DNA of 64,000 nt from Sphingobacteriales bacterium (GTDB taxonomy: Bacteria; Bacteroidota; Bacteroidia; Chitinophagales; LD1), in contig JADFDM010000009.1 of the NCBI GenBank assembly GCA_018262795.1, positions 62,001-126,000 on the forward strand. The letters are read 5' to 3'. The position numbers and the translations under genes were made by a program. The notes under the pieces are model-generated. The model was given only the letters and a program-made list of their open reading frames with translations, did no database searches and was not told where the DNA came from. This document shows, piece by piece, positions 42,905 to 52,346 of this stretch (positions within the stretch are counted from its first letter, which is position 1; each line of letters starts with the position of its first letter).

Positions 42905-43717
42905 ATGAAAAAGATTTACCTCTCGCTGTTTGTGGCTTTACTCACTGCCGGAATTGCCGGTGCACAATGTACCATTGACAGTACTGCTCAAACTACACCG
43001 GGCGCCAACCCGATGGCGGACCAATTACCCTGTATCGAAAAAACGGTTGCTTACAACGAAACCGTACAAGGTAAGATTCAGGCTTATCAGGATACTTCCT
43101 TCACAATAGCCGGTTTTGCTATCAATGCGCATATTGTGGTGGACTCTGTTCAAATAGACTCTATTGCAGGACTTCCCACCGGAATCAATTGGACAAAAAA
43201 TCCGGATATTCTATATGGAGGAGGAAACGGATGTGTGAATTTTTCAGGCACTACGACTGATACCGCAGGTACTTACCCCCTCACTGCTTTTGGAACTGCT
43301 TGGCTTCGCATACAGGTTACTAACCCTATCGCTATTGACACTCCTTACGTGATTCATGGCAATCTGAATCGCTATTCCCCATTTGGCGATTACTATGTAG
43401 TGGTAATCAATCAGGGCGCTCCCTGCGTGCATCCAACTACCGGCATTAAAGATTTCAGCAAAGACTTAAATACTGTGATGAATGTGTATCCTAACCCTAA
43501 CAATGGCTCTTTTGAAGTGTCATTAAACACAGGTAGCAGAGTGAACGGTTCTTTAAATGTAATTGACATGACCGGCAGAACAGTATATTCTCAGAACTTA
43601 GACATCATGGGTCTATACTCTACCCACATCAACCTTACTACTCTTCCTAAAGGAATTTACACGGTGCAACTGAAATCGGCAGAAGGTGTGACTGCAAAAA
43701 ATATTTCGATACAATAA
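42905..43717 (+). CDS. T9SS type A sorting domain-containing protein (paralogue 2)
   Basis: Exported protein of 270 residues, paralogous to the gene at 42023. Signal peptide MKKIYLSLFVALLTAGIAGA; the same opening CTIDSTAQTT...LPCIEKTVAYNE; the same loop YGGGNGCVNFSGTTTDTAG; and a type A T9SS sorting domain beginning VYPNPNNGSFEVSLNTG with VNGSLNVIDMTGRTVY. The shared framework in both the middle and the sorting domain shows tandem duplication of a whole gene. The two middle domains have diverged between the conserved loops. Function unknown; a secreted surface protein. Confidence 0.85.
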   Translation: MKKIYLSLFVALLTAGIAGAQCTIDSTAQTTPGANPMADQLPCIEKTVAYNETVQGKIQAYQDTSFTIAGFAINAHIVVDSVQIDSIAGLPTGINWTKNPDILYGGGNGCVNFSGTTTDTAGTYPLTAFGTAWLRIQVTNPIAIDTPYVIHGNLNRYSPFGDYYVVVINQGAPCVHPTTGIKDFSKDLNTVMNVYPNPNNGSFEVSLNTGSRVNGSLNVIDMTGRTVYSQNLDIMGLYSTHINLTTLPKGIYTVQLKSAEGVTAKNISIQ

Positions 43718-43738
43718 GCAGCATCGAATTACTCCTAC

Positions 43739-43769
43739 AAAAAATGCCACCCGAAAGGTGGCATTTTTT
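43739..43769. terminator. Bidirectional intrinsic terminator
   Basis: AAAATGCCACC and GGTGGCATTTT form a perfect stem around a 5-base CGAAA loop, with T-run on the plus strand and A-run (T on minus) on the other side. It sits between the converging T9SS paralogue and purD and can serve both. Confidence 0.9.
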
Positions 43770-43771
43770 GT

Positions 43772-45046
43772 TTACCGGAATTCGTATCCAATATCTTTTC
43801 GGAAATACTTCCCTTCAAAATCAATCTTCTCTATAGCGGCATTTGATTTAGCCACCGCTTCGTGAATACCACTGCCAAAAGCAGAAACCGCCAACACGCG
43901 GCCACCATTGGTAACAATATGATCTCCATCATTTTTAGTACCTGCATGAAACACCATCGCCTCTGTCACCTCTTCGAGTCCGCTGATCACTTTTCCTTTT
44001 TCATAATTCTCCGGGTATCCACCCGAAGCTACAATTACCGTGGCCGCAGCTCTGTCATCTATCACAATGGTTTCATCTTGTAACTTGCCTTTCGCTAAAG
44101 CATCCAAATGTGTCAATAAATCAGATTTAACTCGCGGCAATACAATTTCAGTTTCGGGGTCGCCCATGCGACAGTTGTACTCAATTACAAACACGTCCTC
44201 CCCCACCTTTATCAATCCGAAATAGATAAAGCCCTTATACACGATTTCGTCTTGTTTCAAACCTTCAATCGTGGGAATGATCACTCGTTCCTCTACCTGC
44301 TTCATCAGTTCTTCCGTCACGAAAGGAACTGGAGAAATGCAGCCCATTCCACCGGTGTTCAGCCCGGTATCCCCTTCGCCTATTCGCTTATAGTCTTTCG
44401 CATTTGGCAGAATTTTGTAAGCCATGCCATCGGTCAATACAAACACGGAGAATTCTATTCCCTTCAAAAATTGCTCTACTACCACCCGGTCGCTGGCTTT
44501 GCCAAATTTGCTCTGCTCAATCATTTCTCTTAGCTCCTGCTTAGCTTCGGAATGGTCGGGGCAAATCAATACCCCTTTGCCGGCAGCCAGCCCATCGGCT
44601 TTTAGTACGATAGGTGGAGTTTGTTCATCAATAAAATCAAATCCATCTTCCAGATTTTCGGCAGTAAATTCGGCATAAGCCGCAGTGGGTATTTGGTGCC
44701 GAACCATAAACTGTTTGGCGAAGGCCTTGCTTCCTTCCAGCAAAGCGCCTTTCGCAGAAGGGCCAATAACGGCAATTTTAGCCAATGCGGGCTTTGAAAG
44801 AAAATAGTCGTAAATACCATTTACCAAAGGATCTTCCGGGCCTACAATCACCATCTCCACTTGCTGTTCCAACACAAACTTCTCTATAGCGCCAAAATCA
44901 TTGACCCCGATAGCAATATTTTCTCCGCATTGGGCGGTACCCGCATTGCCCGGGGCGATAAATAATTTACTGCACATAGCACTTTGAGCAATTTTCCATG
45001 CAAAAGCGTGTTCCCTGCCACCTGAACCCAGCAAAAGAATTTTCAT
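43772..45046 (-). CDS. purD: Phosphoribosylamine--glycine ligase (GAR synthetase)
   Basis: ATP-grasp enzyme of purine biosynthesis joining phosphoribosylamine and glycine, 424 residues. The N-terminus MKILLLGSGGREHAFAWKIAQS is diagnostic, followed by VIVGPEDPLVNGIYD, the ATP-grasp part KADGLAAGKGVLI, and NTGGMGCISPVP and EYNCRMGDPETEIVLPR. ATG at 45046 matches the family start. A TACATTCG promoter-like word (minus strand, 45068-45075) lies just upstream. It stands alone; other purine genes in the window are purS and guaB, both far away. Confidence 0.96.
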   Translation of the reverse strand: MKILLLGSGGREHAFAWKIAQSAMCSKLFIAPGNAGTAQCGENIAIGVNDFGAIEKFVLEQQVEMVIVGPEDPLVNGIYDYFLSKPALAKIAVIGPSAKGALLEGSKAFAKQFMVRHQIPTAAYAEFTAENLEDGFDFIDEQTPPIVLKADGLAAGKGVLICPDHSEAKQELREMIEQSKFGKASDRVVVEQFLKGIEFSVFVLTDGMAYKILPNAKDYKRIGEGDTGLNTGGMGCISPVPFVTEELMKQVEERVIIPTIEGLKQDEIVYKGFIYFGLIKVGEDVFVIEYNCRMGDPETEIVLPRVKSDLLTHLDALAKGKLQDETIVIDDRAAATVIVASGGYPENYEKGKVISGLEEVTEAMVFHAGTKNDGDHIVTNGGRVLAVSAFGSGIHEAVAKSNAAIEKIDFEGKYFRKDIGYEFR

Positions 45047-45187
45047 ACGTATAGAATTTTTGTCGTGCGAATGTAGAAATCGGACAGGCTTTAGTCCTTC
45101 TATCTTCTCCACATTCTGCCAATTATTCCGCTTCCACCTGTTAGCCTGAATATTGCTTAATAAAAGACTTTGCAGTAAAGAGATTTT

Positions 45188-45215
45188 AAGGGGTTATCTT
45201 ATTTTAGCACCCCTT
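45188..45215 (+). promoter_or_regulatory. Inverted repeat in the secA promoter region
   Basis: AAGGGGT (45188-45194) and ACCCCTT (45209-45215) form a perfect 7-bp inverted repeat around a 14-base AT-rich centre that includes TATTTTAG, a weak -7-like word. It could be an operator or an RNA hairpin in the secA leader; it is not followed by a T-run. secA begins 57 bases downstream. Confidence 0.35.
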
Positions 45216-45271
45216 GAAAAATAAACAGCCGGCAAACCCGCTTAAGCAATTACGAATAACTAACTACGACC

Positions 45272-48200
45272 ATGGGATTTTTTGATAAACTTGTTTCTTC
45301 TGTTTTTGGCAGCAGAGACGCGCGCGAATACAAACAGATGCAGCCCTTAGTGGCTCAGATAAATCAGGAATATGAAAAACTGAAGAGTCTAACCCATGAC
45401 CAACTGAGAGGTAAAACCGCAGAGTTTAAGCAGCGCATTGCCGAGCATCTCAGCGAAATTGATGCTGAAATTGCGGGGCTTAAAAATCAAGCAGAAGCAG
45501 AAGAGGACATCCACGTAAAGGATGAGTTTTACAAAAAGGCCGATGGATTAGGCAAAGAAAGAGATAAGAAAATTGAAGAAATACTGGAGCAATTACTCCC
45601 CGAAGCATTTGCGGTAGTAAAGGAAACTGCCAGTCGTTTTGCCTCCAATGAATACTTAGACTGCACCACCACTGACCTCGATCGCGACTTGGCGGTTAAT
45701 TTTCCCAATATCGAGATCAGAGGAGAACATTCGGTTCGCTATCATAACAAATGGTTGGCTGCAGGCAACGAAGTAACTTGGGATATGGTACACTATGATG
45801 TGCAGTTGATAGGTGGCATTGTACTCCATCAGGGAAAGATTGCTGAGATGGCGACCGGTGAGGGAAAAACTTTGGTGGCTACCCTTCCGGCTTACCTCAA
45901 CGCATTAGCCGGAGAGGGCGTGCATATTGTAACGGTAAACGATTATTTGGCGCGAAGAGACTCTGAATGGAATGGTGCTTTGTTCCATTTCCTGGGAATG
46001 AAAGTGGATTGTATTGATAAGCATCATCCGCATACAGTAGAAAGAAGAACCGCTTACAATGCTGACATTACCTACGGCACTAACAATGAATTTGGCTTCG
46101 ATTACCTGCGCGATAACATGGTGTCGAACCCCGCAGAAATGGTGCAACGCAAACATCACTTCGCTATGGTGGATGAGGTGGACTCAGTATTGATAGATGA
46201 TGCGAGAACTCCACTCATCATATCCGGCCAGGTGGATAGCACTGATGAACAGCAGTTTTATGAGTTGAAACCGCGCATTCAGCAGTTGATGGAAATGCAA
46301 AAGAAAGTGTGCGGGCAGTATTTGAACGATGCCAAAAGATTGATTAAGGAAGGGAACCGGGGTGAAAAAGAAGGAGATGGCGGTTATGCACTTTATGCAG
46401 CGTTTAGAGGTCTTCCGGGAAATAGTGCTTTGATTAAGTATCTGAGCGAAACCGGCATTAAGCACGTGATGCAGAGCACTGAAAACTACTATCTGGGAGA
46501 GCAGCAAAAAAATATGCCGCTGGTAGATAAGAATCTCTACTTCACCATTGATGAAAAAAATAACAGTGTTGAGTTAACCGACAAGGGAATTGAACTGATC
46601 ACCGGTACAGGCGAAGACCCCAATTTCTTTATCATCCCCGACATGGGGTCTGTGATTGCCGAAATAGAAACCGCTGTACTTTCCCCTGAAGAAAAGATAA
46701 AGCGCAAAGATGATTTAGTGCGCGATTACAGTGAAAAGAGTGAGCGCATCCATTCCGTGTCGCAACTGCTAAAGGCTTACACCCTTTTTGAAAAAGATGT
46801 GGACTATGTAGTGATGGATGGCAAGGTGAAAATTGTGGATGAAAACACCGGACGTATTCTGGATGGAAGACGATACAGTGATGGCTTGCATCAGGCTATT
46901 GAAGCAAAAGAAAATGTAAAAGTGGAGGCCGCCTCTCAAACACTGGCCACTATTACTTTGCAGAATTACTTCCGTATGTTTCACAAATTGTGCGGAATGA
47001 CCGGTACTGCCGAAACTGAAGCGCAGGAATTTTGGGACATCTATAAACTCGAGGTCTCCAGCATTCCTACTAACCGACCCATCATTCGAGACGATCGCCA
47101 AGATCTGATTTACAAAACCCGCAAGGAAAAGTTCAACGCCATTATTGATGAGGTAGTCACACTGACCAAAGCAGGCCGCCCGGTGCTGGTCGGTACTACC
47201 AACGTAGAAATATCAGAGTTGCTTTCGCGGATGCTTAATATCCGGAAGATAAAGCACAATGTGTTGAATGCGAAGCAACATCAAAGCGAAGCGGAAATTG
47301 TAGCCGAAGCCGGTAAGCCGGGAACCGTGACCATTGCTACCAACATGGCCGGTCGGGGAACAGATATTAAAATTGGTGCCGAAGTAAAGAAAGCCGGTGG
47401 TTTGGCTATTATCGGTTCTGAGCGCCACGATTCCAGACGGGTAGATCGCCAGTTGCGCGGACGTGCCGGACGGCAGGGGGATCCGGGAACTTCGCAGTTC
47501 TTTGTTTCACTCGAAGATGAACTGATGCGCTTGTTCGGTTCGGAGCGAATCGTGAAGGTGATGGATAAAATGGGATATGAAGAAGGAGAGGTGATTCAAC
47601 ATTCCATGATGACCAAGAGTATCGAAAGGGCGCAGAAGAAGGTGGAGGAGAATAACTTCGGTATTCGTAAAAGATTGTTGGAGTATGACGATGTGATGAA
47701 CCGTCAACGCGAGGTAATTTATGCCAAGCGGAAACACGCTTTGTTTGGAGATAGATTAGCGGTGGACATTAGCAACAGCTTTTACGATCTCTGCGAAGAG
47801 TTAATTGCCATTGCGCAGGATGAAAAAAGTTATGAGCAGTTCAAACTAAACACGATAAGGTTTTTCTCATTAGACACGGCTCTTACGGATGCCGAATTGA
47901 TGGCGGGAAATATTGATCAACTGACACAAAAAATGTTTGTGGAAGTGCAGCAACTGTATAAGCGCAAGATGACTGCGACCCGCGATTCAGTGATGCCGAT
48001 TCTGAGGAATCTTCACGCTTCCAGAGGAGATACCGTGCGAATGGTGGCTATTCCTTATTCCGATGGGAAAAAAGGAATGAATGTGCTGGTGACTCTCGAA
48101 GATGTAATTAAAAATGACGGAAAGGATTTGACCCTTCATTTTGAGAAAGCTATTACGCTGTCTTTGATTGATGAAGCATGGAAACATCACTTGAGAGCGG

Positions 48201-48598
48201 TGGATGATCTGAAACAGGAAGTTCAATTAGCGACTTACGAGCAAAAGGATCCATTAATCATTTACAAACAAGAAGCCTTCAATCTGTTTTCTGCGATGAT
48301 TAGTAATGTGAATAGAGAGATTTCATCTTTTCTGTTTAAAGGAACTATTCCGCAGGCCGAACCGGAGCAATTGCATAGTGCCGAACATCAGAAGAAGAAG
48401 GAGTACGCTAAAAAGATTCAGGAAGGTCGTGGCGATGTGATGGACGGAAATGCCGGAGGAGAGTCGCAAACCAATGGGCAGGTTGAGAAAAAGCCGGAGC
48501 CGGTTCGCGTAGGCCCCAAAATTGGAAGGAATGATCCATGCCCCTGTGGTAGCGGTAAAAAATACAAGAATTGCCATGGTCGCGATGCCCATGATTAA
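45272..48598 (+). CDS. secA: Preprotein translocase subunit SecA
   Basis: ATPase motor of Sec export, 1108 residues, the long form usual in Bacteroidota. Walker A is in [11 protein letters not shown] (about residue 195), the DEAD-like motif is [21 protein letters not shown], followed by an extended insertion rich in charged residues (~330-400), the preprotein cross-linking region, [14 protein letters not shown] and the NBD2 motif [13 protein letters not shown] with [14 protein letters not shown]. The C-terminus is a zinc-binding SEC-C motif, [20 protein letters not shown]. Supplies all signal-peptide-bearing T9SS cargo in this window to the periplasm. Confidence 0.97.
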   Translation: MGFFDKLVSSVFGSRDAREYKQMQPLVAQINQEYEKLKSLTHDQLRGKTAEFKQRIAEHLSEIDAEIAGLKNQAEAEEDIHVKDEFYKKADGLGKERDKKIEEILEQLLPEAFAVVKETASRFASNEYLDCTTTDLDRDLAVNFPNIEIRGEHSVRYHNKWLAAGNEVTWDMVHYDVQLIGGIVLHQGKIAEMATGEGKTLVATLPAYLNALAGEGVHIVTVNDYLARRDSEWNGALFHFLGMKVDCIDKHHPHTVERRTAYNADITYGTNNEFGFDYLRDNMVSNPAEMVQRKHHFAMVDEVDSVLIDDARTPLIISGQVDSTDEQQFYELKPRIQQLMEMQKKVCGQYLNDAKRLIKEGNRGEKEGDGGYALYAAFRGLPGNSALIKYLSETGIKHVMQSTENYYLGEQQKNMPLVDKNLYFTIDEKNNSVELTDKGIELITGTGEDPNFFIIPDMGSVIAEIETAVLSPEEKIKRKDDLVRDYSEKSERIHSVSQLLKAYTLFEKDVDYVVMDGKVKIVDENTGRILDGRRYSDGLHQAIEAKENVKVEAASQTLATITLQNYFRMFHKLCGMTGTAETEAQEFWDIYKLEVSSIPTNRPIIRDDRQDLIYKTRKEKFNAIIDEVVTLTKAGRPVLVGTTNVEISELLSRMLNIRKIKHNVLNAKQHQSEAEIVAEAGKPGTVTIATNMAGRGTDIKIGAEVKKAGGLAIIGSERHDSRRVDRQLRGRAGRQGDPGTSQFFVSLEDELMRLFGSERIVKVMDKMGYEEGEVIQHSMMTKSIERAQKKVEENNFGIRKRLLEYDDVMNRQREVIYAKRKHALFGDRLAVDISNSFYDLCEELIAIAQDEKSYEQFKLNTIRFFSLDTALTDAELMAGNIDQLTQKMFVEVQQLYKRKMTATRDSVMPILRNLHASRGDTVRMVAIPYSDGKKGMNVLVTLEDVIKNDGKDLTLHFEKAITLSLIDEAWKHHLRAVDDLKQEVQLATYEQKDPLIIYKQEAFNLFSAMISNVNREISSFLFKGTIPQAEPEQLHSAEHQKKKEYAKKIQEGRGDVMDGNAGGESQTNGQVEKKPEPVRVGPKIGRNDPCPCGSGKKYKNCHGRDAHD

Positions 48599-48686
48599 TT
48601 GTAACAGAAGAAAATTTTTACTTTAAATGAAGGTGATGACGATAAGAATTATGTTCCGACTTGTTGCATTTCTATATTTTTAATTG

Positions 48687-49334
48687 ATGAATCTCGCTCC
48701 CTATATTGACCATACTCTGCTGAAGGCAGATGCTTCTGAAGCGGAGATTAAAAAGCTGTGTGACGAAGCCATTGAATACGGGTTTTTCGCAGTTTGTATT
48801 CCGCCATATTTTGTTCGCAAGAGCAAACTTTGGCTGGCAGATACTCCTGTAAAAATTGCTACGGTGGTGGGTTTCCCGATGGGCTTTTCTCACACCCCTG
48901 CAAAGGTAGAAGAAGCGCGAAGAGCCATTGATGAAGGAGCCAATGAAATAGACATGGTAATTAATATCATTGCTCTGAAAGCAAACGATATGAATTATCT
49001 GAGAAATGAATTGACCAGTGCCGCTACTATTACTCAACTGCGAGGAGGAAAACTGAAAGTAATTTTAGAAACCGGCTTGCTCTCAAAGGAAGAGATTCTC
49101 AGAGCCTGTAAGTTGTGCGAAGAAATGACCGTGGACTTTGTGAAAACATCTACCGGACATGTGCAGCCGGGAGCCACCGTAGAAGTAGTGAAACTTTTGA
49201 GAAAGAATTTGCCCCCCGGCATAAAAATTAAAGCCTCCGGAGGAATCCACGATAAGGAATTTGCTATGCAATTAATTGAAGCCGGAGCCGACCGTTTAGG
49301 TTGTTCTGCCAGTGTAAGCATTGTAACATCATGA
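48687..49334 (+). CDS. deoC: Deoxyribose-phosphate aldolase
   Basis: Class I aldolase splitting 2-deoxyribose-5-phosphate into glyceraldehyde-3-phosphate and acetaldehyde, 215 residues. The Schiff-base lysine is in VDFVKTSTGHV, with the conserved YIDHTLLKADASE at the start, VVGFPMGF, EIDMVINI and the second lysine in KIKASGGIHD. ATG at 48687 is chosen over the adjacent TTG. Its stop overlaps the start of the SPOR-like gene (ATGA), an operon without obvious metabolic logic. Confidence 0.95.
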   Translation: MNLAPYIDHTLLKADASEAEIKKLCDEAIEYGFFAVCIPPYFVRKSKLWLADTPVKIATVVGFPMGFSHTPAKVEEARRAIDEGANEIDMVINIIALKANDMNYLRNELTSAATITQLRGGKLKVILETGLLSKEEILRACKLCEEMTVDFVKTSTGHVQPGATVEVVKLLRKNLPPGIKIKASGGIHDKEFAMQLIEAGADRLGCSASVSIVTS

Positions 49335-49783
49335 ATATTCAACTTTTAAATCCAACAGAGAAACTGAACCTTCCATATCTGTTTGTTTCAGCGCTATTTA
49401 CTGTTTCGTTATTGTTTTCTGCATCTCTTAAAGCGCAGGATTCGCTCACGGTGATAGAAGGGAAAAATTATCGAATTTACGAAGATGCTAAGGTTGCCGA
49501 CCTCGAACAAAAATACTTAGAGTTTAACCGGAAGAAAGAATATTATGAAGGGTACCGAATACAGGTAAACTATACGAATGTGCGCGATGAAGTGTATCAG
49601 AGTAAAGGCGCTATGTATAAGCAGTTTCCTGAGTTGGCTTCGTATGTTGAATACGAACAACCTTACTACAAACTGCGCATCGGTGATTTCAAAACGAGGT
49701 TACAAGCCACTTACTATCTGCAGCAGGTGATTCTGCTATACCCCGGAGCCTTTATAGTAAAGGATAAAATCAAAGAGAAATAA
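49331..49783 (+). CDS. SPOR-like domain exported protein
   Basis: A 150-residue exported protein. The N-terminal hydrophobic stretch PYLFVSALFTVSLLFSASLKAQ is a signal peptide with an unusually long n-region. The C-terminal part GYRIQVNYTNVRDEVYQSK...YKLRIGDFKTRLQATYYLQQV is a SPOR-like fold (two alpha-beta-beta units) that in other proteins binds glycan strands stripped of stem peptides at division sites. Such a small SPOR protein is common in Bacteroidota. The start ATG overlaps the deoC stop by 4 bases; an M20 amidohydrolase follows 13 bases later. Confidence 0.8.
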   Translation: MNIQLLNPTEKLNLPYLFVSALFTVSLLFSASLKAQDSLTVIEGKNYRIYEDAKVADLEQKYLEFNRKKEYYEGYRIQVNYTNVRDEVYQSKGAMYKQFPELASYVEYEQPYYKLRIGDFKTRLQATYYLQQVILLYPGAFIVKDKIKEK

Positions 49784-49796
49784 TTTCTCTGTCGGT

Positions 49797-50960
49797 ATGA
49801 AAGATAAAATCCGCCAACTTTCCGAAAAGTATTTTGAGCAAGTGGTCGCCCTTCGCAGGCGCATTCATGCGCATCCTGAATTGAGTTGGCAAGAAGTAGA
49901 AACTTCGAAGTTAGTAGCAGAGACGCTGATGAAAGCGGATATTGAAGTGCAAACGCGAGTGGCAAAAAATGGAGTGGTGGGTACGCTGCGTTGTAAAAAG
50001 CCTAAGTCCAAATGTATTGCACTGAGAGCTGATATGGACGCTTTGCCAATTCTCGAAGAAAATGAAGTGGATTATTGTTCCTCCAATGAAGGAGTGATGC
50101 ACGCCTGTGGGCACGATGTGCATACGGCCAATCTATTAGGCGTGGCAATGATTTTATCAGAGCTGCGAAATGAAATAGAAGGCACTTACAAATTTATATT
50201 TCAGCCGAGTGAAGAAAAAATTCCGAGCGGAGCCGAGGCGATGATAAACGAAGGAGTGCTGGAAAATCCCGAAGTAGAGAGGATGATCGGCTTGCATGTG
50301 TCCCCCGAAATCGAAGCCGGTAAAGTGGGCTTCTGCTCCGGAAAATTTATGGCCAGTAGTGACGAAATATACTTGACTATAGAGGGCAAGGGTGGCCATG
50401 CGGCTCGTGTGGAGGAATTGAAAAATCCGATTCTGATAGCTGCTGAGATTCTGTTAGAGTTAAAGACGATTACCAATCCGCAAATACCCATTGTGCTTTC
50501 GTTTGGAAAAATTGAGGGCAAAGGGGCTACCAATATAGTTCCCGATATAGTAGAGATAGCCGGAACCCTTCGCTGTTTCGATGAAAATTTGAGAGCACAG
50601 GTGCAGCAACAAATTACGACCATCTGCGAATCTATAGCCGAGCAATATTTGGCGCACTGTCAAGTCCATATTTCAAAGGGATGCCCGGTACTAATTAATG
50701 ATGAGTTTGTTACACGTTCCACTCAACGATTAGCGCAAGATTATCTTAGTATGGAAAATGTGTTAGACGTGCCAATACGTTTGGGGAGTGAAGATTTTGC
50801 GTATTACACTCATCAGGTTCCCGCGTGTTTTTATCGCTTGGGAGTGGGGAATAAAAAACTCGGCATTCACTCCGGGCTACACGCCTCTACTTTTAATATT
50901 GATGAAACTGCACTAAAAGAAAGTATAGGGCTAATGAGTTGGATCGCTATCAACTCCTGA
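49797..50960 (+). CDS. M20 family amidohydrolase (N-acyl amino acid/hippurate hydrolase type)
   Basis: Metal-dependent amidohydrolase of 387 residues. LRRRIHAHPELSWQE is the family start, RADMDALPI and HACGHDVHTANLLG hold the metal ligands (Asp, His), FQPSEE the catalytic/metal Glu pair, and LHASTFNIDE the C-terminal ligand region. HVSPEIEAGKVGF and the dimerisation domain follow the amidohydrolase subgroup of peptidase M20D. Typical substrates are N-acetyl or N-benzoyl amino acids. It abuts the minus-strand hydrolase with zero gap between stops. Confidence 0.92.
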   Translation: MKDKIRQLSEKYFEQVVALRRRIHAHPELSWQEVETSKLVAETLMKADIEVQTRVAKNGVVGTLRCKKPKSKCIALRADMDALPILEENEVDYCSSNEGVMHACGHDVHTANLLGVAMILSELRNEIEGTYKFIFQPSEEKIPSGAEAMINEGVLENPEVERMIGLHVSPEIEAGKVGFCSGKFMASSDEIYLTIEGKGGHAARVEELKNPILIAAEILLELKTITNPQIPIVLSFGKIEGKGATNIVPDIVEIAGTLRCFDENLRAQVQQQITTICESIAEQYLAHCQVHISKGCPVLINDEFVTRSTQRLAQDYLSMENVLDVPIRLGSEDFAYYTHQVPACFYRLGVGNKKLGIHSGLHASTFNIDETALKESIGLMSWIAINS

Positions 50961-52223
50961 TTACTCCACTACTAATTTTCCTGTTTTTAGAATTTCGTTT
51001 GAAGCATTTTTGAGTAGATAGAAATACAAACCTCTACCCACATTATCTAAACTAATAGTGGATTTTGGATTCACCATTGCAGTTTTGAATACCGCCTTTC
51101 CTGCTAAATCAACAACACTTAATTCCACAGCATTCTTCGATTTGAAATTTGAAATCTGCAATTCAAAATTTCCTGCATTCGGATTTGGATAAATAAAGAC
51201 ATCCGCTTCATTTATCAAATTAGTCACGGATGTTTGAGCGGCTGGCGTTACTTCTAAAATTGTAACAGGGGTTCCATCACTCCAATTTCCCATGCCGTGT
51301 TGCTCGGGGGTATCACCAAAAGCATATTCGCAATTTTGATGGTGCAAGGCGCAATCCATTAAAGCATCTTGTAGTTTCCAAAAACAATAGAAGTCCACCC
51401 CATCTACGGGACCATTCCCGGAGAGAGAAATAAAAAGATTTGTTTCCCCATTATCAAAATCTGTATCGCCTGCCAAAGGTGCAAAATGGGTAGCATCCGA
51501 AGCGGGTGCGCCATGCGAATCAGTGTGTTGCGTAATCAGGTTCTTATGAGATGTGGGAACTTGCGTGGTTTGATTAAACAAAGTGGTACCCGGTCCCGTA
51601 CCTACTACTATATCTTCTGTGGCAACGGCTATTAAATATTTCACATCGGCAGGGAACGAAGAGTAATCGCTTAACAAATAGGAGGCCGCTCCGGGCTGTA
51701 TTGAAAACGCGGTAAGTGGTTTTGGTAATCCGTATTGCTGATAGAGCATGGTCATGTTAGCCGTCAATACACCTCCGACCGAATGCCCGACAATGAAATA
51801 ATTATTGAGCCTCGGTTTTACATGGCCAGGCTGCTGCAAAGTGTCCAACGCTCGTTGTATTCCATAAGCGCAACTATCATTGAAAGTAGCACCATCGGCA
51901 TTCAAGTCTTTTTGGTAGCGTGGGTAAATCACAATGTTTCCTTTGCGAACTAAATGTTTGATGAAAGCTCCGTACAGTTTTGGATTAGTTTCTCCCAAGC
52001 CATGAATAAAAACTACCACGTTGGCAGAATCTGGAGTTGGAGAGTTGGGTTCATACAACCAAAAATCTCCACCATTTCCGTTAGTGCCATAATCATACTG
52101 CGTGACTCCGCCAAAGGGGTAATCGCTACCTCCGGGACCCGAAGCGGGTTGGGTGGGCTGCGTAATTTGTGCGCGTAGAGAAATTGAAAGAAGAATGAGA
52201 AAGGAGAGTATGAAATTCTTCAT
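50961..52223 (-). CDS. Exported alpha/beta hydrolase with T9SS type A sorting domain
   Basis: A 420-residue secreted enzyme. Signal peptide MKNFILSFLILLSISLRAQ; an alpha/beta hydrolase domain with VVVFIHGLGETNPKLYG (oxyanion region) and the nucleophile elbow FIVGHSVGGVL (GxSxG); and a C-terminal type A sorting domain starting VFIYPNPNAGNFELQ. DSHGAPASDATHF may contain the catalytic His. Probably a surface-attached esterase or lipase of unknown substrate. ATG at 52223 begins the signal peptide. Confidence 0.85.
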   Translation of the reverse strand: MKNFILSFLILLSISLRAQITQPTQPASGPGGSDYPFGGVTQYDYGTNGNGGDFWLYEPNSPTPDSANVVVFIHGLGETNPKLYGAFIKHLVRKGNIVIYPRYQKDLNADGATFNDSCAYGIQRALDTLQQPGHVKPRLNNYFIVGHSVGGVLTANMTMLYQQYGLPKPLTAFSIQPGAASYLLSDYSSFPADVKYLIAVATEDIVVGTGPGTTLFNQTTQVPTSHKNLITQHTDSHGAPASDATHFAPLAGDTDFDNGETNLFISLSGNGPVDGVDFYCFWKLQDALMDCALHHQNCEYAFGDTPEQHGMGNWSDGTPVTILEVTPAAQTSVTNLINEADVFIYPNPNAGNFELQISNFKSKNAVELSVVDLAGKAVFKTAMVNPKSTISLDNVGRGLYFYLLKNASNEILKTGKLVVE

Positions 52224-52271
52224 TATAGGAGATTTTATATCCGAAAGGTACAACTTGCTTTGGTACATTCC

Positions 52272-52310
52272 TAAAAAATAAAAAACGGAAGCCGCTTGCG
52301 CAACTTCCGC
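52272..52310 (-). terminator. Intrinsic terminator of the ELWxxDGTxxGT gene
   Basis: On the minus strand CGGAAG (from 52309) pairs with CTTCCG (ending 52286) around a 12-base loop, and is followed by a T6-A-T6 run. It lies 37 bases past the stop at 52347. Confidence 0.7.
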
Positions 52311-52346
52311 TTAGCAATAAAAAATAAAATTAGTACTTCATGAAAA

